Shown here in pieces: positions 19,279 to 29,504 of a DNA stretch of 64,000 nt. Source of the DNA: Caballeronia sp. LZ062. Lineage in GTDB: Bacteria; Pseudomonadota; Gammaproteobacteria; Burkholderiales; Burkholderiaceae. A program made the position numbers and the translations under genes. The stretch spans positions 124,001-188,000 of the forward strand of contig NZ_JARTWB010000002.1 in NCBI RefSeq assembly GCF_031450785.1, read 5' to 3'. The notes beneath the pieces were generated by a model. It searched no databases. It was given only the letters and a program-made list of their open reading frames with translations, and had not been told where the DNA came from. Position 1 is the first letter of the stretch. The number at the start of each line of letters is the position of its first letter.

Positions 19279-19313
19279 TTTTCATGAGCAAGCTCTTTTA
19301 TCGCTCATGAAAA
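19279..19313 (+). other. Perfect 11-bp hairpin in the nrdB leader
   Basis: TTTTCATGAGC (19279-19289) and GCTCATGAAAA (19303-19313) form a perfect stem with a 13-nt loop, ending 37 nt before the nrdB ATG. No T run follows, so it is not a typical terminator. Confidence 0.75.
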
Positions 19314-19350
19314 GATGGTACAAACCGATCTAAATTGATGGTGAGAATTT

Positions 19351-20604
19351 ATGCTCAACTGGGATGACGAGACCACTGCCGTAACTCCGTCGAGCGGTTC
19401 GCAACACAACACGTTGCGCAACGCTCAAGGCACGGCTTTCGGTACGCAGAGCGCAGCGCATGCTGCTCAATCGTTCGATCATCAAGCCGCCCATCAGACT
19501 GCTCAGGCGCAGAACATCTTCTCGGATGGCTTCGTGCCTCCCGCAGCCGCCACGCCTTCCGCTGGCGCCATCGCCGCGCAGAGCGAAGCGCGCGTCAACG
19601 TCGCCGACAAGCGCATCATCAACGGCAAGACCGACGTCAACCAGCTCGTGCCGTTCAAGTACAAGTGGGCGTGGGAGAAGTACCTCGCCGGCTGCGCGAA
19701 TCACTGGATGCCGCAGGAAGTGAACATGTCGCGCGACATCGCCCTGTGGAAAGACCCGAACGGTCTGTCCGACGACGAGCGCCGCATCGTCAAGCGCAAC
19801 CTCGGCTTCTTCGTCACGGCCGACTCGCTCGCCGCGAACAACATCGTGCTCGGCACGTATCGCCACATCACCGCTCCGGAGTGCCGCCAGTTCCTGCTGC
19901 GCCAGGCGTTCGAAGAGGCGATCCACACGCATGCGTATCAGTACATCGTCGAATCGCTCGGCCTCGACGAAAGCGAGATCTTCAACGCGTATCACGAGGT
20001 CAAGTCGATCCGTGACAAGGACGAGTTCCTGATCCCGTTCATCCAGACGTTGACCGACCCGGCCTTCACCACCGGCACGCTGGAAGCGGACCAGAAATTG
20101 CTCAAGTCGTTGATCGTGTTCGCCTGCATCATGGAAGGACTTTTCTTCTATGTAGGCTTCACGCAGATTCTGGCGCTGGGTCGCCAGAACAAGATGACGG
20201 GCGCGGCGGAGCAGTATCAGTACATCCTCCGCGATGAATCGATGCACTGCAACTTCGGCATCGACCTCATCAACCAGATCAAGCTGGAAGAGCCGCAACT
20301 GTGGACCGCCGAATTCAAGGCGGAGATTCGCGAACTCTTCAAGCAGGCTGTCGATCTTGAATATCGCTACGCTGAAGACACCATGCCGCGCGGGGTTCTC
20401 GGCCTGAACGCGTCGATGTTCAAGAGCTACTTGCGGTTCATCTGCAATCGGCGTTGCCAGCAGATCGGCCTGGACCCGCTCTACCCGAACGAGGAAAACC
20501 CGTTCCCGTGGATGAGCGAAATGATCGACTTGAAGAAAGAACGCAACTTCTTCGAGACACGCGTGATTGAGTATCAAACCGGCGGCGCGCTGACCTGGGA
20601 ATAA
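19351..20604 (+). CDS. nrdB: Class Ia ribonucleoside-diphosphate reductase, beta subunit
   Basis: A 417-residue di-iron/tyrosyl radical subunit. The metal and radical site [12 protein letters not shown] shows E189, H192 and Y196, the same spacing as E115, H118 and Y122 of E. coli R2. Further iron-ligand stretches are [14 protein letters not shown] and [12 protein letters not shown]. The first 80 residues form a low-complexity, Gln/Ala-rich extension common in beta-proteobacterial NrdB. The ATG at 19351 has GGTGAG upstream. The pairing with nrdA, 3 kb upstream, is inferred from type and from the shared NrdR-like control. Confidence 0.96.
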   Translation: MLNWDDETTAVTPSSGSQHNTLRNAQGTAFGTQSAAHAAQSFDHQAAHQTAQAQNIFSDGFVPPAAATPSAGAIAAQSEARVNVADKRIINGKTDVNQLVPFKYKWAWEKYLAGCANHWMPQEVNMSRDIALWKDPNGLSDDERRIVKRNLGFFVTADSLAANNIVLGTYRHITAPECRQFLLRQAFEEAIHTHAYQYIVESLGLDESEIFNAYHEVKSIRDKDEFLIPFIQTLTDPAFTTGTLEADQKLLKSLIVFACIMEGLFFYVGFTQILALGRQNKMTGAAEQYQYILRDESMHCNFGIDLINQIKLEEPQLWTAEFKAEIRELFKQAVDLEYRYAEDTMPRGVLGLNASMFKSYLRFICNRRCQQIGLDPLYPNEENPFPWMSEMIDLKKERNFFETRVIEYQTGGALTWE

Positions 20605-21066
20605 CAACAAGCCCAGGACGTGTTGCAGACGAAATCGATGGGACGGCTGGGCAGCAGCGTGCATCATTGCGCGCGCGCCGCCGACAAGGTTTAGGAGAAC
20701 GGTCGCCTGATGCAAAGTGCGCCTACTGACTTGACGGACCGAGTGGTTCGATTGAAAGACAGGCGTTTTGCGTTCCCTTCAATGGGATGGGCAAACTTCC
20801 CCCCGGAAAATGCCGGCGACAAGCTCGCTGGCTCGATCAAGCGATGGCCGGCGCCGTGTATGGGCGCTGACTCAATTTGGCGCGCGGTGCCTCGGGGCAC
20901 GGCGCGCCTTGCCGTATTCATTAGCGTAAGCAGGTGGGATCAGCGTACGCCGATGAATAATCCGCTTCGTAGCGTGTGCCCTGAGAGCCTCCACGCGAAG
21001 AAGCGGGTTTTGACGAAGGGTGTTGTTTGAACTGACTCTCATCTGAAAACCTGAAGGAGAAAAACC
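20605..21066. other. Spacer between nrdB and the H1-like gene, with a GC-rich hairpin
   Basis: 460 bp with no gene I can support. A strong hairpin GGCGCGCGGTGCC / GGCACGGCGCGCC (20879-20908, one mismatch, TCGG loop) is followed by only a weakly T-rich stretch and may be the nrdB terminator. A short frame starting at 20710 has no recognisable protein family. Confidence 0.4.
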
Positions 21067-21771
21067 ATGGCAGTTGCCAAGAAGAAACCCGCCGCGAAAA
21101 AGGCTGCAGCAAAGAAAGCCCCCGCCAAGAAGGCCGCCGCACCGGCAAAGAAGGTAGCAGCGAAGAAGGTCGCCACGAAGAAGGTCGCGGCCAAGAAAGT
21201 CGCAGTGAAGAAGGTTGCGGCGAAGAAGGCTGCACCGGCCAAGAAGGCAGCAGCGAAGAAGGTCGCCACGAAGAAGGTAGCGGCCAAGAAGGCGCCCGCG
21301 AAAAAAGCCGCAGCGAAGAAAGTCGCCACCAAGAAGGTAGCCACGAAGAAGGCCGCCGCGAAGAAGGCGCCTGCCAAGAAGGCCGCCGCGAAGAAGGCGC
21401 CTGCGAAGAAGGCTGCCGCCAAGAAGGCGCCCGCGAAGAAGGCGGCGGCGAAGAAGGCCGCTGCGAAGAAAGCGCCCGCGAAGAAGGCTGCCGCGAAGAA
21501 GGCTCCTGCGAAGAAGGCGTCGGCGAAAACCGCCGCTGCCCCGGCTGCGCCTGCCGCTTCCGCGCCTGCTCCCGCAGCGAAGAAAGCCGAGCCTGCTGCA
21601 AAGAAGGCGCCGGCCAAGAAGGCTGCTGCTGCAAAGAAGACGACCGCTGCCGCTCCCGCAACGACGGCTACGACCGTGTCGACGCCCGCTCCGGCGGCTC
21701 CGGCCACGGCAGTCAAGACGGCGTTGAACCCGGCAGCAGCATGGCCGTTCCCGACGGGCAGCCGTCCGTAA
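21067..21771 (+). CDS. Histone H1-like alanine/lysine-rich nucleoid protein
   Basis: A 234-residue, very basic protein made of tandem KKAAAKK / KKAPAKK / KKVATKK units, followed by an Ala/Pro/Thr-rich tail ending [11 protein letters not shown]. Such proteins resemble the C-terminal tail of eukaryotic histone H1 and bind and compact DNA in Burkholderia, Bordetella (BpH1 type) and relatives. The repeat units at DNA level (AAGAAGG with GCC/GCG codons) make length variation between strains likely. A GAAGGAG site precedes the ATG. Codon use is dominated by AAG and GC-ending Ala codons. Confidence 0.9.
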   Translation: MAVAKKKPAAKKAAAKKAPAKKAAAPAKKVAAKKVATKKVAAKKVAVKKVAAKKAAPAKKAAAKKVATKKVAAKKAPAKKAAAKKVATKKVATKKAAAKKAPAKKAAAKKAPAKKAAAKKAPAKKAAAKKAAAKKAPAKKAAAKKAPAKKASAKTAAAPAAPAASAPAPAAKKAEPAAKKAPAKKAAAAKKTTAAAPATTATTVSTPAPAAPATAVKTALNPAAAWPFPTGSRP

Positions 21772-21847
21772 GTCGCGGCAACAGCAGTTCGAAGCACCGC
21801 GGCACACCTCGATGTGCCTTACGACCGGGTAGGCCTACCCGGCCTCG

Positions 21848-21879
21848 ACCCGTCGCCGGTCATGCCCGGCGGCGGGTTT
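21848..21879 (+). terminator. Probable terminator of the H1-like gene
   Basis: Stem ACCCGTCGCCGG / CCGGCGGCGGGT (one G-U pair) with a 6-nt loop, then TTTCTC, about 75 bp after the stop codon. Confidence 0.6.
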
Positions 21880-21933
21880 CTCGCTTCGGCGCCCGAAGCA
21901 AGTTCGCGCGGTACTCGCAGCGCCCGACGAACG

Positions 21934-21970
21934 AAAAAAGCGCATGCCTCTTTCGATGCATGCGCTTCTT
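21934..21970. terminator. Terminator hairpin between H1-like and lipoprotein genes
   Basis: Perfect stem GCGCATGC / GCATGCGC with A run on the left and TTCTT on the right. It probably serves the convergent minus-strand lipoprotein gene as well as read-through from the left. Confidence 0.7.
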
Positions 21971-22021
21971 CGGGCAACCGCAGGCTGGTTGCGATTTCCC
22001 AGTCGAATACTTCAGACGAAC

Positions 22022-22501
22022 TTAGTGCGTCACGCGCGTTACGCCGCCGCTCGACAGCAGTCGTACACGCTCGCCCGCCTGGAACACTTCGCCATTCGAC
22101 GTCTGGGTGATGGCGCGCAGATCGCCGTTGTCCAGACGCACGGTGATCTCCAGCCCGTTCTTCGTCGAGACGCTGTTCTCCACGGCGTTGCCCGCGACTG
22201 CGCCGGCCAGCCCGCCGATGATCCCCGCGATGATCGACCCGTTACCGCCGCCGATTGCGCTGCCCGCCGCGACGCCGCCGAGCGCGCCGCCGCCGATGGC
22301 GCCGAGGCCGGTCGGCTGGCCGTTGTTGGAGCTGATCTTCACGCCCCGCACGCTTTCGACGGTCGCCATGCGCACCGTTTCCTCGCGCTGCGCCTGCGAC
22401 GCCGTGTAGACGTCGGGCGAACTGCTGTTGTAGGCGCAGCCCGTCAGCGCGACTGAGCCGATGAGCGATGCTGCCAGCACCATGCGACTTACCGTTTTCA
22501 T
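22022..22501 (-). CDS. Glycine-zipper 2TM (SlyB/Pcp-type) outer-membrane lipoprotein
   Basis: A 159-residue predicted lipoprotein. The signal peptide MKTVSRMVLAASLIGSVALTGC (split) ends at the lipobox LTGC. A glycine-zipper segment follows (GAIGGGALGGVAAGSAIGGG, then GIIGGLAGAVAGNAVE), then a C-terminal beta-rich part (EITVRLDNGDLRAI, FQAGERVRLL). This is the SlyB/Pcp architecture, thought to stabilise the outer membrane. The ATG at 22501 with GGGAG upstream is chosen over the longer frame to 22591. It is convergent with the H1-like gene. Confidence 0.9.
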   Translation of the reverse strand: MKTVSRMVLAASLIGSVALTGCAYNSSSPDVYTASQAQREETVRMATVESVRGVKISSNNGQPTGLGAIGGGALGGVAAGSAIGGGNGSIIAGIIGGLAGAVAGNAVENSVSTKNGLEITVRLDNGDLRAITQTSNGEVFQAGERVRLLSSGGVTRVTH

Positions 22502-22526
22502 TGCTTTACTCCCTTCGTCCACTCGA

Positions 22527-23465
22527 TCACGACAGGCTGCTTCCGAAAGCCTGCTTGAAACGTTCTTCGATTTCGGCGCGCGTCGGCGCATAAGTTTGCG
22601 GGCCCTGATGCTCGATCTTCAACGCACCCATCAGACTCGCGAGACGCCCCGTCTTTTCCCAGCCAAGCTTGTTCTCGATGCCGTACAACAGGCCGCCGCG
22701 AAATGCGTCGCCGCAGCCGGTCGGGTCCACGACCTGCCGCGCTTTGACGGCCGGCACGTCCATGACGCCATCATCATGATAGATCTGCGCGCCGTGTTCG
22801 CCACGCGTGACGATCAGCGCGTCGACCCGGCTCTTGATGTCTTCGATCGACCATCCGGTCTTGTTGCTCAACAGCTTGGCTTCGTAGTCGTTGACCGTCA
22901 CGTATGTGGCGAGTTCAATCATGCGACAAAGCTCTACACCTTCGAGGATAGGCAAACCCTGACCCGGATCGAAGATGAACGGCACGCCCGCCGCCGCGAA
23001 CTGTTTGGCGTGTTCGCGCATGCCATCCGCGCCGTCCGGCGCCACGATGCCGAGCGTGATGCCCTGCGCTTCGTCGGCGCGGTTCAGGTGCGATTCCATC
23101 ATCGCGCCGGGGTGGAAGGCGGTGATCTGATTGTTCGCCAGATCGGTCGTGATGAAGCATTGCGCCGAGTGCTGCCCGGGCAGCACTCGCACATACTCCT
23201 TCGACAGCCCGAGCATATCGAGCCGGTCGATGTAGAGCTGCGCGTCCGCTTCGCCGAGCGTCGCCATGATCTTCGCATCGCCGCCGAGCAGCTTCAGCGC
23301 ATACGCGATGTTGCCCGCGCAGCCGCCGAAGTTGCGCCGCATCGTCGGCACCAGGAAGCTGATGTTCAGCATGTGCACCTGGTCCGGCAGGATGTGGTCG
23401 CCGAAGCGGCCTTGGAAGGTCATGATGTTGTCGTAGGCGAGCGAGCCGCAGATGAGCGTAGCCAA
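22527..23465 (-). CDS. PfkB family carbohydrate/adenosine-type kinase
   Basis: A 312-residue ribokinase-fold enzyme. The first PfkB signature region is GGCAGNIAYALKLLGGD and the second is DPTGCGDAFRGGLLYG, whose DAF Asp-Ala-Phe carries the catalytic base. Annotated relatives in Burkholderia are called carbohydrate or adenosine kinases; the true substrate is not readable here. The start is a TTG at 23465 with AAAGGA about 8 bp upstream, giving MATLICGSLAYDNIM when initiated with Met. It lies 25 bp upstream of the lipoprotein gene on the same strand. Confidence 0.85.
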   Translation of the reverse strand: MATLICGSLAYDNIMTFQGRFGDHILPDQVHMLNISFLVPTMRRNFGGCAGNIAYALKLLGGDAKIMATLGEADAQLYIDRLDMLGLSKEYVRVLPGQHSAQCFITTDLANNQITAFHPGAMMESHLNRADEAQGITLGIVAPDGADGMREHAKQFAAAGVPFIFDPGQGLPILEGVELCRMIELATYVTVNDYEAKLLSNKTGWSIEDIKSRVDALIVTRGEHGAQIYHDDGVMDVPAVKARQVVDPTGCGDAFRGGLLYGIENKLGWEKTGRLASLMGALKIEHQGPQTYAPTRAEIEERFKQAFGSSLS

Positions 23466-23598
23466 GGCGAACGTCCTTTGTTAATGAGGCGCGAGGAAAA
23501 GGTGGCGCATACGGCGCGCGGCGGCGTGGGCACTGGTCGAACGCAAGGACCGCCGCGCCCCGTATGCGCGGACCGCCGAAGCGGTCCGTCCATGCACT

Positions 23599-24099
23599 TT
23601 ACTTCAGTGCGGCGAGCGCCGAATCGTAGTTCGGCTCGTTCTTGATTTCCGGCACGAGTTCGGCGTGCAGCACCTTGTCGTTTTCGTCCAGCACGACGAC
23701 CGCGCGCGCGGTCAGACCCTTGAGCGGGCCGCTCGTCACGTCCACGCCGTAGGACTGCGCGAATTCGTGGCCGCGGAACGTCGATGCCGTCACTACGTTG
23801 GCCAGGCCTTCGGTCGTGCAGAACCGCTTGGCCGCGAACGGCAGGTCGCCGGAGACGACGAGCACGACCGTGTTGTCCAGCTTGCCAGCCGATTCGTTGA
23901 ACTTGCGCGTCGACGTGGCGCACGTCGGCGTGTCGAGGCTCGGGACGATGTTCAGCACCTTGCGTTTGCCCGCGAAGCTCGCGAGCGTGATGTCGCCGAG
24001 GTCCGCGCCGACGAGCGTGAACGCGGGGGCTTGCTGTCCTTCGCTCGGGAACGTGCCGCTGACTTCGATCGGGTTGCCGCCGAGGGTAACTTGACTCAT
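23599..24099 (-). CDS. tpx: Thiol peroxidase (atypical 2-Cys peroxiredoxin)
   Basis: A 166-residue peroxiredoxin that reduces hydroperoxides with thioredoxin. The peroxidatic cysteine C60 lies in [15 protein letters not shown] and the resolving cysteine C94 in [10 protein letters not shown], the spacing typical of Tpx. It starts [15 protein letters not shown]. The ATG at 24099 gives the standard length. The preceding DUF3426 gene is on the same strand, 100 bp upstream. Confidence 0.96.
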   Translation of the reverse strand: MSQVTLGGNPIEVSGTFPSEGQQAPAFTLVGADLGDITLASFAGKRKVLNIVPSLDTPTCATSTRKFNESAGKLDNTVVLVVSGDLPFAAKRFCTTEGLANVVTASTFRGHEFAQSYGVDVTSGPLKGLTARAVVVLDENDKVLHAELVPEIKNEPNYDSALAALK

Positions 24100-24201
24100 G
24101 TTGCGCTCCAGAGGATGTGTCAGATGCTGACGGGAACTGCGCGCCCGGCGAGATGCTGCCGGGCCGCGTCGTGAAAGCCGGGTGCTTGCGCGACCATCCG
24201 G

Positions 24202-25512
24202 TCACGGATAGAAGACTTGCACCCTGTAATTCGCGGCGACGGCGTCGCCCGTATCGAGCCGGACGACGACCGGTTGCGCGCTTTGCGGCGGAAGGCCGAT
24301 GGCGAATATCGTACCCGGTCGCGCGTAATCCTGCGGCCACAGCACGCGGCGGATGGCGACGTCGCTCTTGTCGTCGAGCAGCGTGAGTTCGAGTGCAGGA
24401 TAGGCGAGCGCGACGTCCGACCGGTTGCGCAGCATGAGCTTCAGTTCGAGCTTGTGCGGGCCGTCCACCTGACGCAAACCGGAGCTCTCGATCTGCAACC
24501 CGGAGATGTAACGCGGCGGCGAGATGGTGCAGCCGATTTCGTCGCAGATATTGACGTAGAAAGCGTGCGAGCCGGGGACGTAGACCATGACCGTTTCGCG
24601 TTGCCACCACGCGAGCTGGATCAAGAGCAGCAGCACGAGCAACACCGCCGCGACGACGCCGAGCGCACGCAAGCCCTTGCGCGCTGGCTTGGCCGGTTGC
24701 GGGATGTCGATGCGCGGCTCGCGCGTGACCGGAAACGCTTCGTTGGCGCTCGGCGCGTGTGCGGCGGTGCCCGAGCGCGCCGTCCTCCCGTCGAAGCCGG
24801 GCTCGTCTTCGTCCCATTCTTGCGCGGGGGCGGAAGGGGCAGGGGCAGGCCGCGCGCGCGGCGGTTCGGGCCGCTTCTGTGCGGGGCCGATAAAAGGTTC
24901 CGCACGGTCGTCGAGCGGATCGACGAAACGCGAGGGCGGCAATGCGGGTTCAGGGCGCTTCGGTGTCTGCGCTCTGGGCGGCGGCGCTTGCGTGTCGTCG
25001 TTCAGCGGCGCATCCGACACTGCGACCGGCTTGGTCCGGCCGAGCGGAACCGGTTTGGCGACAGGCTCGGCGTCCGGTTCGTTCGCGGCGTCCTTGCGCG
25101 GAACCTTGCGCTCGGGCGGCGATTGCATGGACGCACCCGCGAACGCCGGCGCGCTCGCTTGCACGGTGGGATCGCTGTCTTCTTTGGCCCTGGGCGGCGG
25201 AAACGGCTTGGCGGTGGACTGCTTTCCGAGATCCAGTTGGCGCGGCACCGCCAACGTGGGCGGCACGTGCGGTGCTTCCTTCTTCGACGATGAGAACGTC
25301 GAAGGACCGACCGCGACTTCATCGTCGATCAGCGCGGCGTGCTGCGCTTCGTCTGGCTCGGCTGACTCGTCCGGCAGTTCGAACCGATGATGCGCCGCGT
25401 CGAACACTTCCTGACAATGGCCGCACCGCACCCGCCCGTCATGCGGCGCGAGCAGATGCGGATCGAGCTTGAATACGGTTTCGCAGTGTGGGCAGCGGGT
25501 AGCCAGCGCCAT
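24202..25512 (-). CDS. Zinc-ribbon DUF3426 domain protein
   Basis: A 436-residue protein with three parts. An N-terminal MJ0042-type zinc finger, MALATRCPHCETVFKL followed by CGHCQEVF, occupies residues 1-45. A long Pro/Ala-rich low-complexity linker (about 50-260) follows. Then come one membrane helix (GVVAAVLLVLLLLIQLAWW) and a C-terminal DUF3426 domain (VYVPGSHAFYVNICDEIGC, LMLRNRSDVALAYPALELTL, FAIGLPPQSAQPVVVRLD, split). The ATG at 25512 fits the finger; the frame is open much further upstream. The function is unknown; it is conserved next to prmA in Burkholderia. Confidence 0.88.
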   Translation of the reverse strand: MALATRCPHCETVFKLDPHLLAPHDGRVRCGHCQEVFDAAHHRFELPDESAEPDEAQHAALIDDEVAVGPSTFSSSKKEAPHVPPTLAVPRQLDLGKQSTAKPFPPPRAKEDSDPTVQASAPAFAGASMQSPPERKVPRKDAANEPDAEPVAKPVPLGRTKPVAVSDAPLNDDTQAPPPRAQTPKRPEPALPPSRFVDPLDDRAEPFIGPAQKRPEPPRARPAPAPSAPAQEWDEDEPGFDGRTARSGTAAHAPSANEAFPVTREPRIDIPQPAKPARKGLRALGVVAAVLLVLLLLIQLAWWQRETVMVYVPGSHAFYVNICDEIGCTISPPRYISGLQIESSGLRQVDGPHKLELKLMLRNRSDVALAYPALELTLLDDKSDVAIRRVLWPQDYARPGTIFAIGLPPQSAQPVVVRLDTGDAVAANYRVQVFYP

Positions 25513-25573
25513 AGGAAGTGCCAGTGGAAAGTGCCAGCGGCCTCGCGGCCGAAACGGTGATGATGGCGCTATT

Positions 25574-26476
25574 CTAAAGGCTTTCGCGCCGCGTTCCGGC
25601 AAGGCACACCCAGCCTTCGTGCTCGCGCCAGACGCCGATATCGATCCACTTCGCATACACCGCCGCGACCTCGTCGGCCTGGCGCGCGAGGATGCCCGAC
25701 AGCGCAAGCCGCCCGCCCGGCTTCACCTTCGCGGCGAGCATCGAGGCCATGAGCTTGAGCGGATTCGAGAGAATATTGGCGACCACGATGTCGAATTCGC
25801 CGGCGGGGCAATCGTCGGGCAGGCCGTATGTGACGTCCGCGCGATTACGCTCGCTGTTCTGGCGCGCGGACTCGACCGCTTGCGGATCGATGTCGATGCC
25901 ATAGACCGGATTCGCGCCGCACTTTTTCGCAAGAATGGCGAGGATGCCCGAGCCGCAGCCGTAGTCCAGCAACGACTGCCCCGGCTTCACCGATTGCTCC
26001 AGCCATTCCATGCACAGGCGCGTGGTCGGATGGCTGCCCGTGCCGAACGCGAGGCCGGGATCGAGCTCAAGCACGAGGGCGTCGGGATCGGGCGCGTCGT
26101 GCCAGGACGGCACGACCCAGATGCGCTCGCCGATCTGAATCGGATCGAACTGCGCCTGCGTCAGACGCACCCAGTCCTGCTCTTCGACTTCGCGCACGGA
26201 GAACGCGGGCGTCGCTTTCAGGCCGATATCGTTGGACGCCGCGGCGAGCAGCACGGCCGGGTCCGCGTCCTCGGCGAGCAGCGCGACCACGCGCGAACGC
26301 TTCCACGCGCTGCGCTCGGGCGTGAGCCCGGGCTCGCCGAAGAGCGGCTGCTCGTCGGGCGTGTCGGCGTCGGCATCCTCGACGGACACCGAGAGCGCGC
26401 CCATCTCCAACAGCGCATCCGACAGCGCCTCCGCGTGTTCGCGGTCCAGCTCGGCGATCAGTTCCCGGTAACTCAT
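25574..26476 (-). CDS. prmA: Ribosomal protein L11 methyltransferase
   Basis: A 300-residue SAM-dependent enzyme that trimethylates ribosomal protein L11. An N-terminal substrate-recognition domain ([20 protein letters not shown]) leads to the Rossmann domain. That domain contains [17 protein letters not shown], the SAM motif [20 protein letters not shown] (split) and the NILSNPL motif that corresponds to the catalytic NPPY-like element. The ATG at 26476 gives the family N-terminus. It lies 23 bp downstream of accC and is probably in the accB-accC-prmA transcript. Confidence 0.95.
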   Translation of the reverse strand: MSYRELIAELDREHAEALSDALLEMGALSVSVEDADADTPDEQPLFGEPGLTPERSAWKRSRVVALLAEDADPAVLLAAASNDIGLKATPAFSVREVEEQDWVRLTQAQFDPIQIGERIWVVPSWHDAPDPDALVLELDPGLAFGTGSHPTTRLCMEWLEQSVKPGQSLLDYGCGSGILAILAKKCGANPVYGIDIDPQAVESARQNSERNRADVTYGLPDDCPAGEFDIVVANILSNPLKLMASMLAAKVKPGGRLALSGILARQADEVAAVYAKWIDIGVWREHEGWVCLAGTRRESL

Positions 26477-26499
26477 GCTCGTGTCTCTGCCAAGGCGCT

Positions 26500-27867
<1,368 letters not shown>

Positions 27868-28018
27868 GGCAGTGGGTCGGCTCATCAACGGGCACGCGCG
27901 AGCGGCCCTCGGGATTCGAATCGGCGGCGCGCGCCTCCGGATGCTTGCGGATGGCGTGCGCCGGCGCGGTTAAGCCGGGCGAACCGGAGCGATGCGTCCG
28001 GCGCACGGCCCGACGCGC

Positions 28019-28492
28019 TTAGTCGCCGATCACGAAGAGCGGCTGGCCGTACTCGACCGCCTGACCGTTCTCGACAAGAATTTCCTTCACGACGCCGGAC
28101 TTGTCCGATTCGATTTCGTTCAGGAGCTTCATGGCTTCGATGATGCACAGCGTCTGGCCTTCCTTGACCGTATCGCCGACCTGCACGAAAGGATCGGCGC
28201 CCGGCGACGGCGCGCGGTAGAACGAACCCACCATCGGCGAGGTGACGACGTGACCTTGCGGCGCGGCGGCCGGCGCGGCGGCGCCTGCGCTCGCACCCGC
28301 ATCGCCCGATGCGGCGAAGCTCGGCGCGGCTTGCGCCTGCGCTTGCGGCGCGTATTGCTGCGGAGCCTGCATGTAGACGGGCGCCGCGTTCTTGACGATG
28401 CGAACCTTGCCTTCGCCCTCCGTCACTTCCAGCTCCGAGATGCCGGATTCCGAGACGAGGTCGATCAGCGTTTTCAGTTTACGAAGGTCCAT
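28019..28492 (-). CDS. accB: Acetyl-CoA carboxylase, biotin carboxyl carrier protein
   Basis: A 157-residue carrier. The N-terminal helix [23 protein letters not shown] (split) is followed by an Ala/Pro/Gln-rich linker (residues 40-82). The biotinyl domain ends with the biotinylation motif EAMKLLNE, with the modified lysine at K122. The ATG at 28492 has AAAGGGGA upstream, and the frame is open to 28573. The gene is first in accB-accC-prmA. The aroQ gene that often precedes accB in related genomes is not here. Confidence 0.96.
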   Translation of the reverse strand: MDLRKLKTLIDLVSESGISELEVTEGEGKVRIVKNAAPVYMQAPQQYAPQAQAQAAPSFAASGDAGASAGAAAPAAAPQGHVVTSPMVGSFYRAPSPGADPFVQVGDTVKEGQTLCIIEAMKLLNEIESDKSGVVKEILVENGQAVEYGQPLFVIGD

Positions 28493-28937
28493 CGAAAAAT
28501 CCCCTTTCAATACTTGGAGACCGGGACTGCCCGGTGCTTGACTTGATTTGTGGGTGTTCTGGGCGTCAGCCACGTGCCGGGGCGATGAATCGTCCGGAGC
28601 ACGCAGAGGCGCGGCGCAACGCGCCTGCGGCGAAATCGGCAGCGCAGCGACCGTTCCCGTCCGGCGCGCCGCTGCAGACGCCGCTTTTGCTGGCGGCTGA
28701 ATGGGCGGCTACGTGGCCTTGCGGCACCGGCGGAGTGGTCATGGTCGCTTCGGGTTGTGCGGAATTCGGCGCACTTTAGCGCCGTTTAGAGAATTTTGTC
28801 TAGTTTTACAGCACGCCGGACCGCGCGCGTCCGGGCTCGCAATGCGTCATTATCGCAGGCAAACCGCGAACTTACAGCAAAGCTGCGCTAAGTTGCTGCT
28901 TACTTATGCGAACGGTAAGCGAATCCGCAGCGAATTT
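28493..28937. other. Spacer between tlpA-type gene and accB
   Basis: 445 bp with no gene I can support. It should hold the accB promoter on the minus strand, but no consensus promoter is clear. No remnant of the dehydroquinase gene aroQ is visible in any frame. Confidence 0.4.
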
Positions 28938-29477
28938 TTACAGCGCGTCGAGCGCATGGCGAAGTTCCGCTTCGTTCACTTCGCCTAGCTTCGCCAAATG
29001 GACGACGCCTTTTGCGTCGATAACGACGGTGAACGGCAGGCCGCCCGCGTTGTTGCCGAAGCTGCGCGCCAGGTCCGCGCCGCCGAAGCCGGTGACGTAG
29101 ACGGGATAATCCACCGGCACTTTTTTCAGGAAGTCGTTGACGTTCTTCTCGCTGTCCACGCCCAGCCCGATAAACGTAATGCCCTTCTTCTGATATTCGC
29201 GCTGCATCGCCGAAAGCGTGGGCATCTCCTTCACGCACGGTCCGCACCACGACGCCCAGAAATTCACGACGACCGGCTTGCCCTTGTACGCCGCGAGCGG
29301 TTGAGACGTGCCCGAGGCAGCGGGCGGCGTGGTCTTCCACAGCTGATCGACGGCGTTGCCGCTCGGCTGCGTCGCCGCCTCGGTATCGTTGCCGGTAAAA
29401 AGATGGCCCGCGTAGAAGCCGCCGACCGTCGCGGCGATGGCGACCGCCAGGGCCGCGAAGATACGTGTGCTGTTCAT
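28938..29477 (-). CDS. TlpA-type thiol-disulfide oxidoreductase
   Basis: A 179-residue thioredoxin-like protein with an N-terminal signal anchor (IFAALAVAIAATVGGFYAG). Its redox motif is WCGPC (C78, C81) inside VVVNFWASWCGPCVKEMP. The cis-proline loop appears as GGLPFTVVID. Proteins of this type act in the periplasm, often keeping cytochrome c or other thiols reduced. The ATG at 29477 gives a clean signal anchor. The gene lies 27 bp downstream of the hypothetical gene at 29505 on the same strand. Confidence 0.92.
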   Translation of the reverse strand: MNSTRIFAALAVAIAATVGGFYAGHLFTGNDTEAATQPSGNAVDQLWKTTPPAASGTSQPLAAYKGKPVVVNFWASWCGPCVKEMPTLSAMQREYQKKGITFIGLGVDSEKNVNDFLKKVPVDYPVYVTGFGGADLARSFGNNAGGLPFTVVIDAKGVVHLAKLGEVNEAELRHALDAL

Positions 29478-29504
29478 GAGGGAGATTGAAAGCGTCTCGA
29501 CGAC

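Noticed and set aside
18891..19333. Short plus-strand frames in the nrdB leader
   Set aside because: Translations are low-complexity (DGSIDRSIEA) and lie between NrdR-like sites and nrdB; more likely leader RNA than genes.
20710..21030. 106-codon plus-strand frame between nrdB and the H1-like gene
   Set aside because: An AGGAG lies 13 bp upstream, but the translation has no family features and it crosses a strong GC-rich hairpin; treated as spacer.
23569..23588. Terminator after tpx (CGGACCGC / GCGGTCCG)
   Set aside because: The stem is perfect but no T run follows on the minus strand.
23420..24817. Minus-strand 465-codon frame across tpx and the DUF3426 gene
   Set aside because: It is out of frame with the two recognisable proteins on the same strand, which explain the sequence fully.
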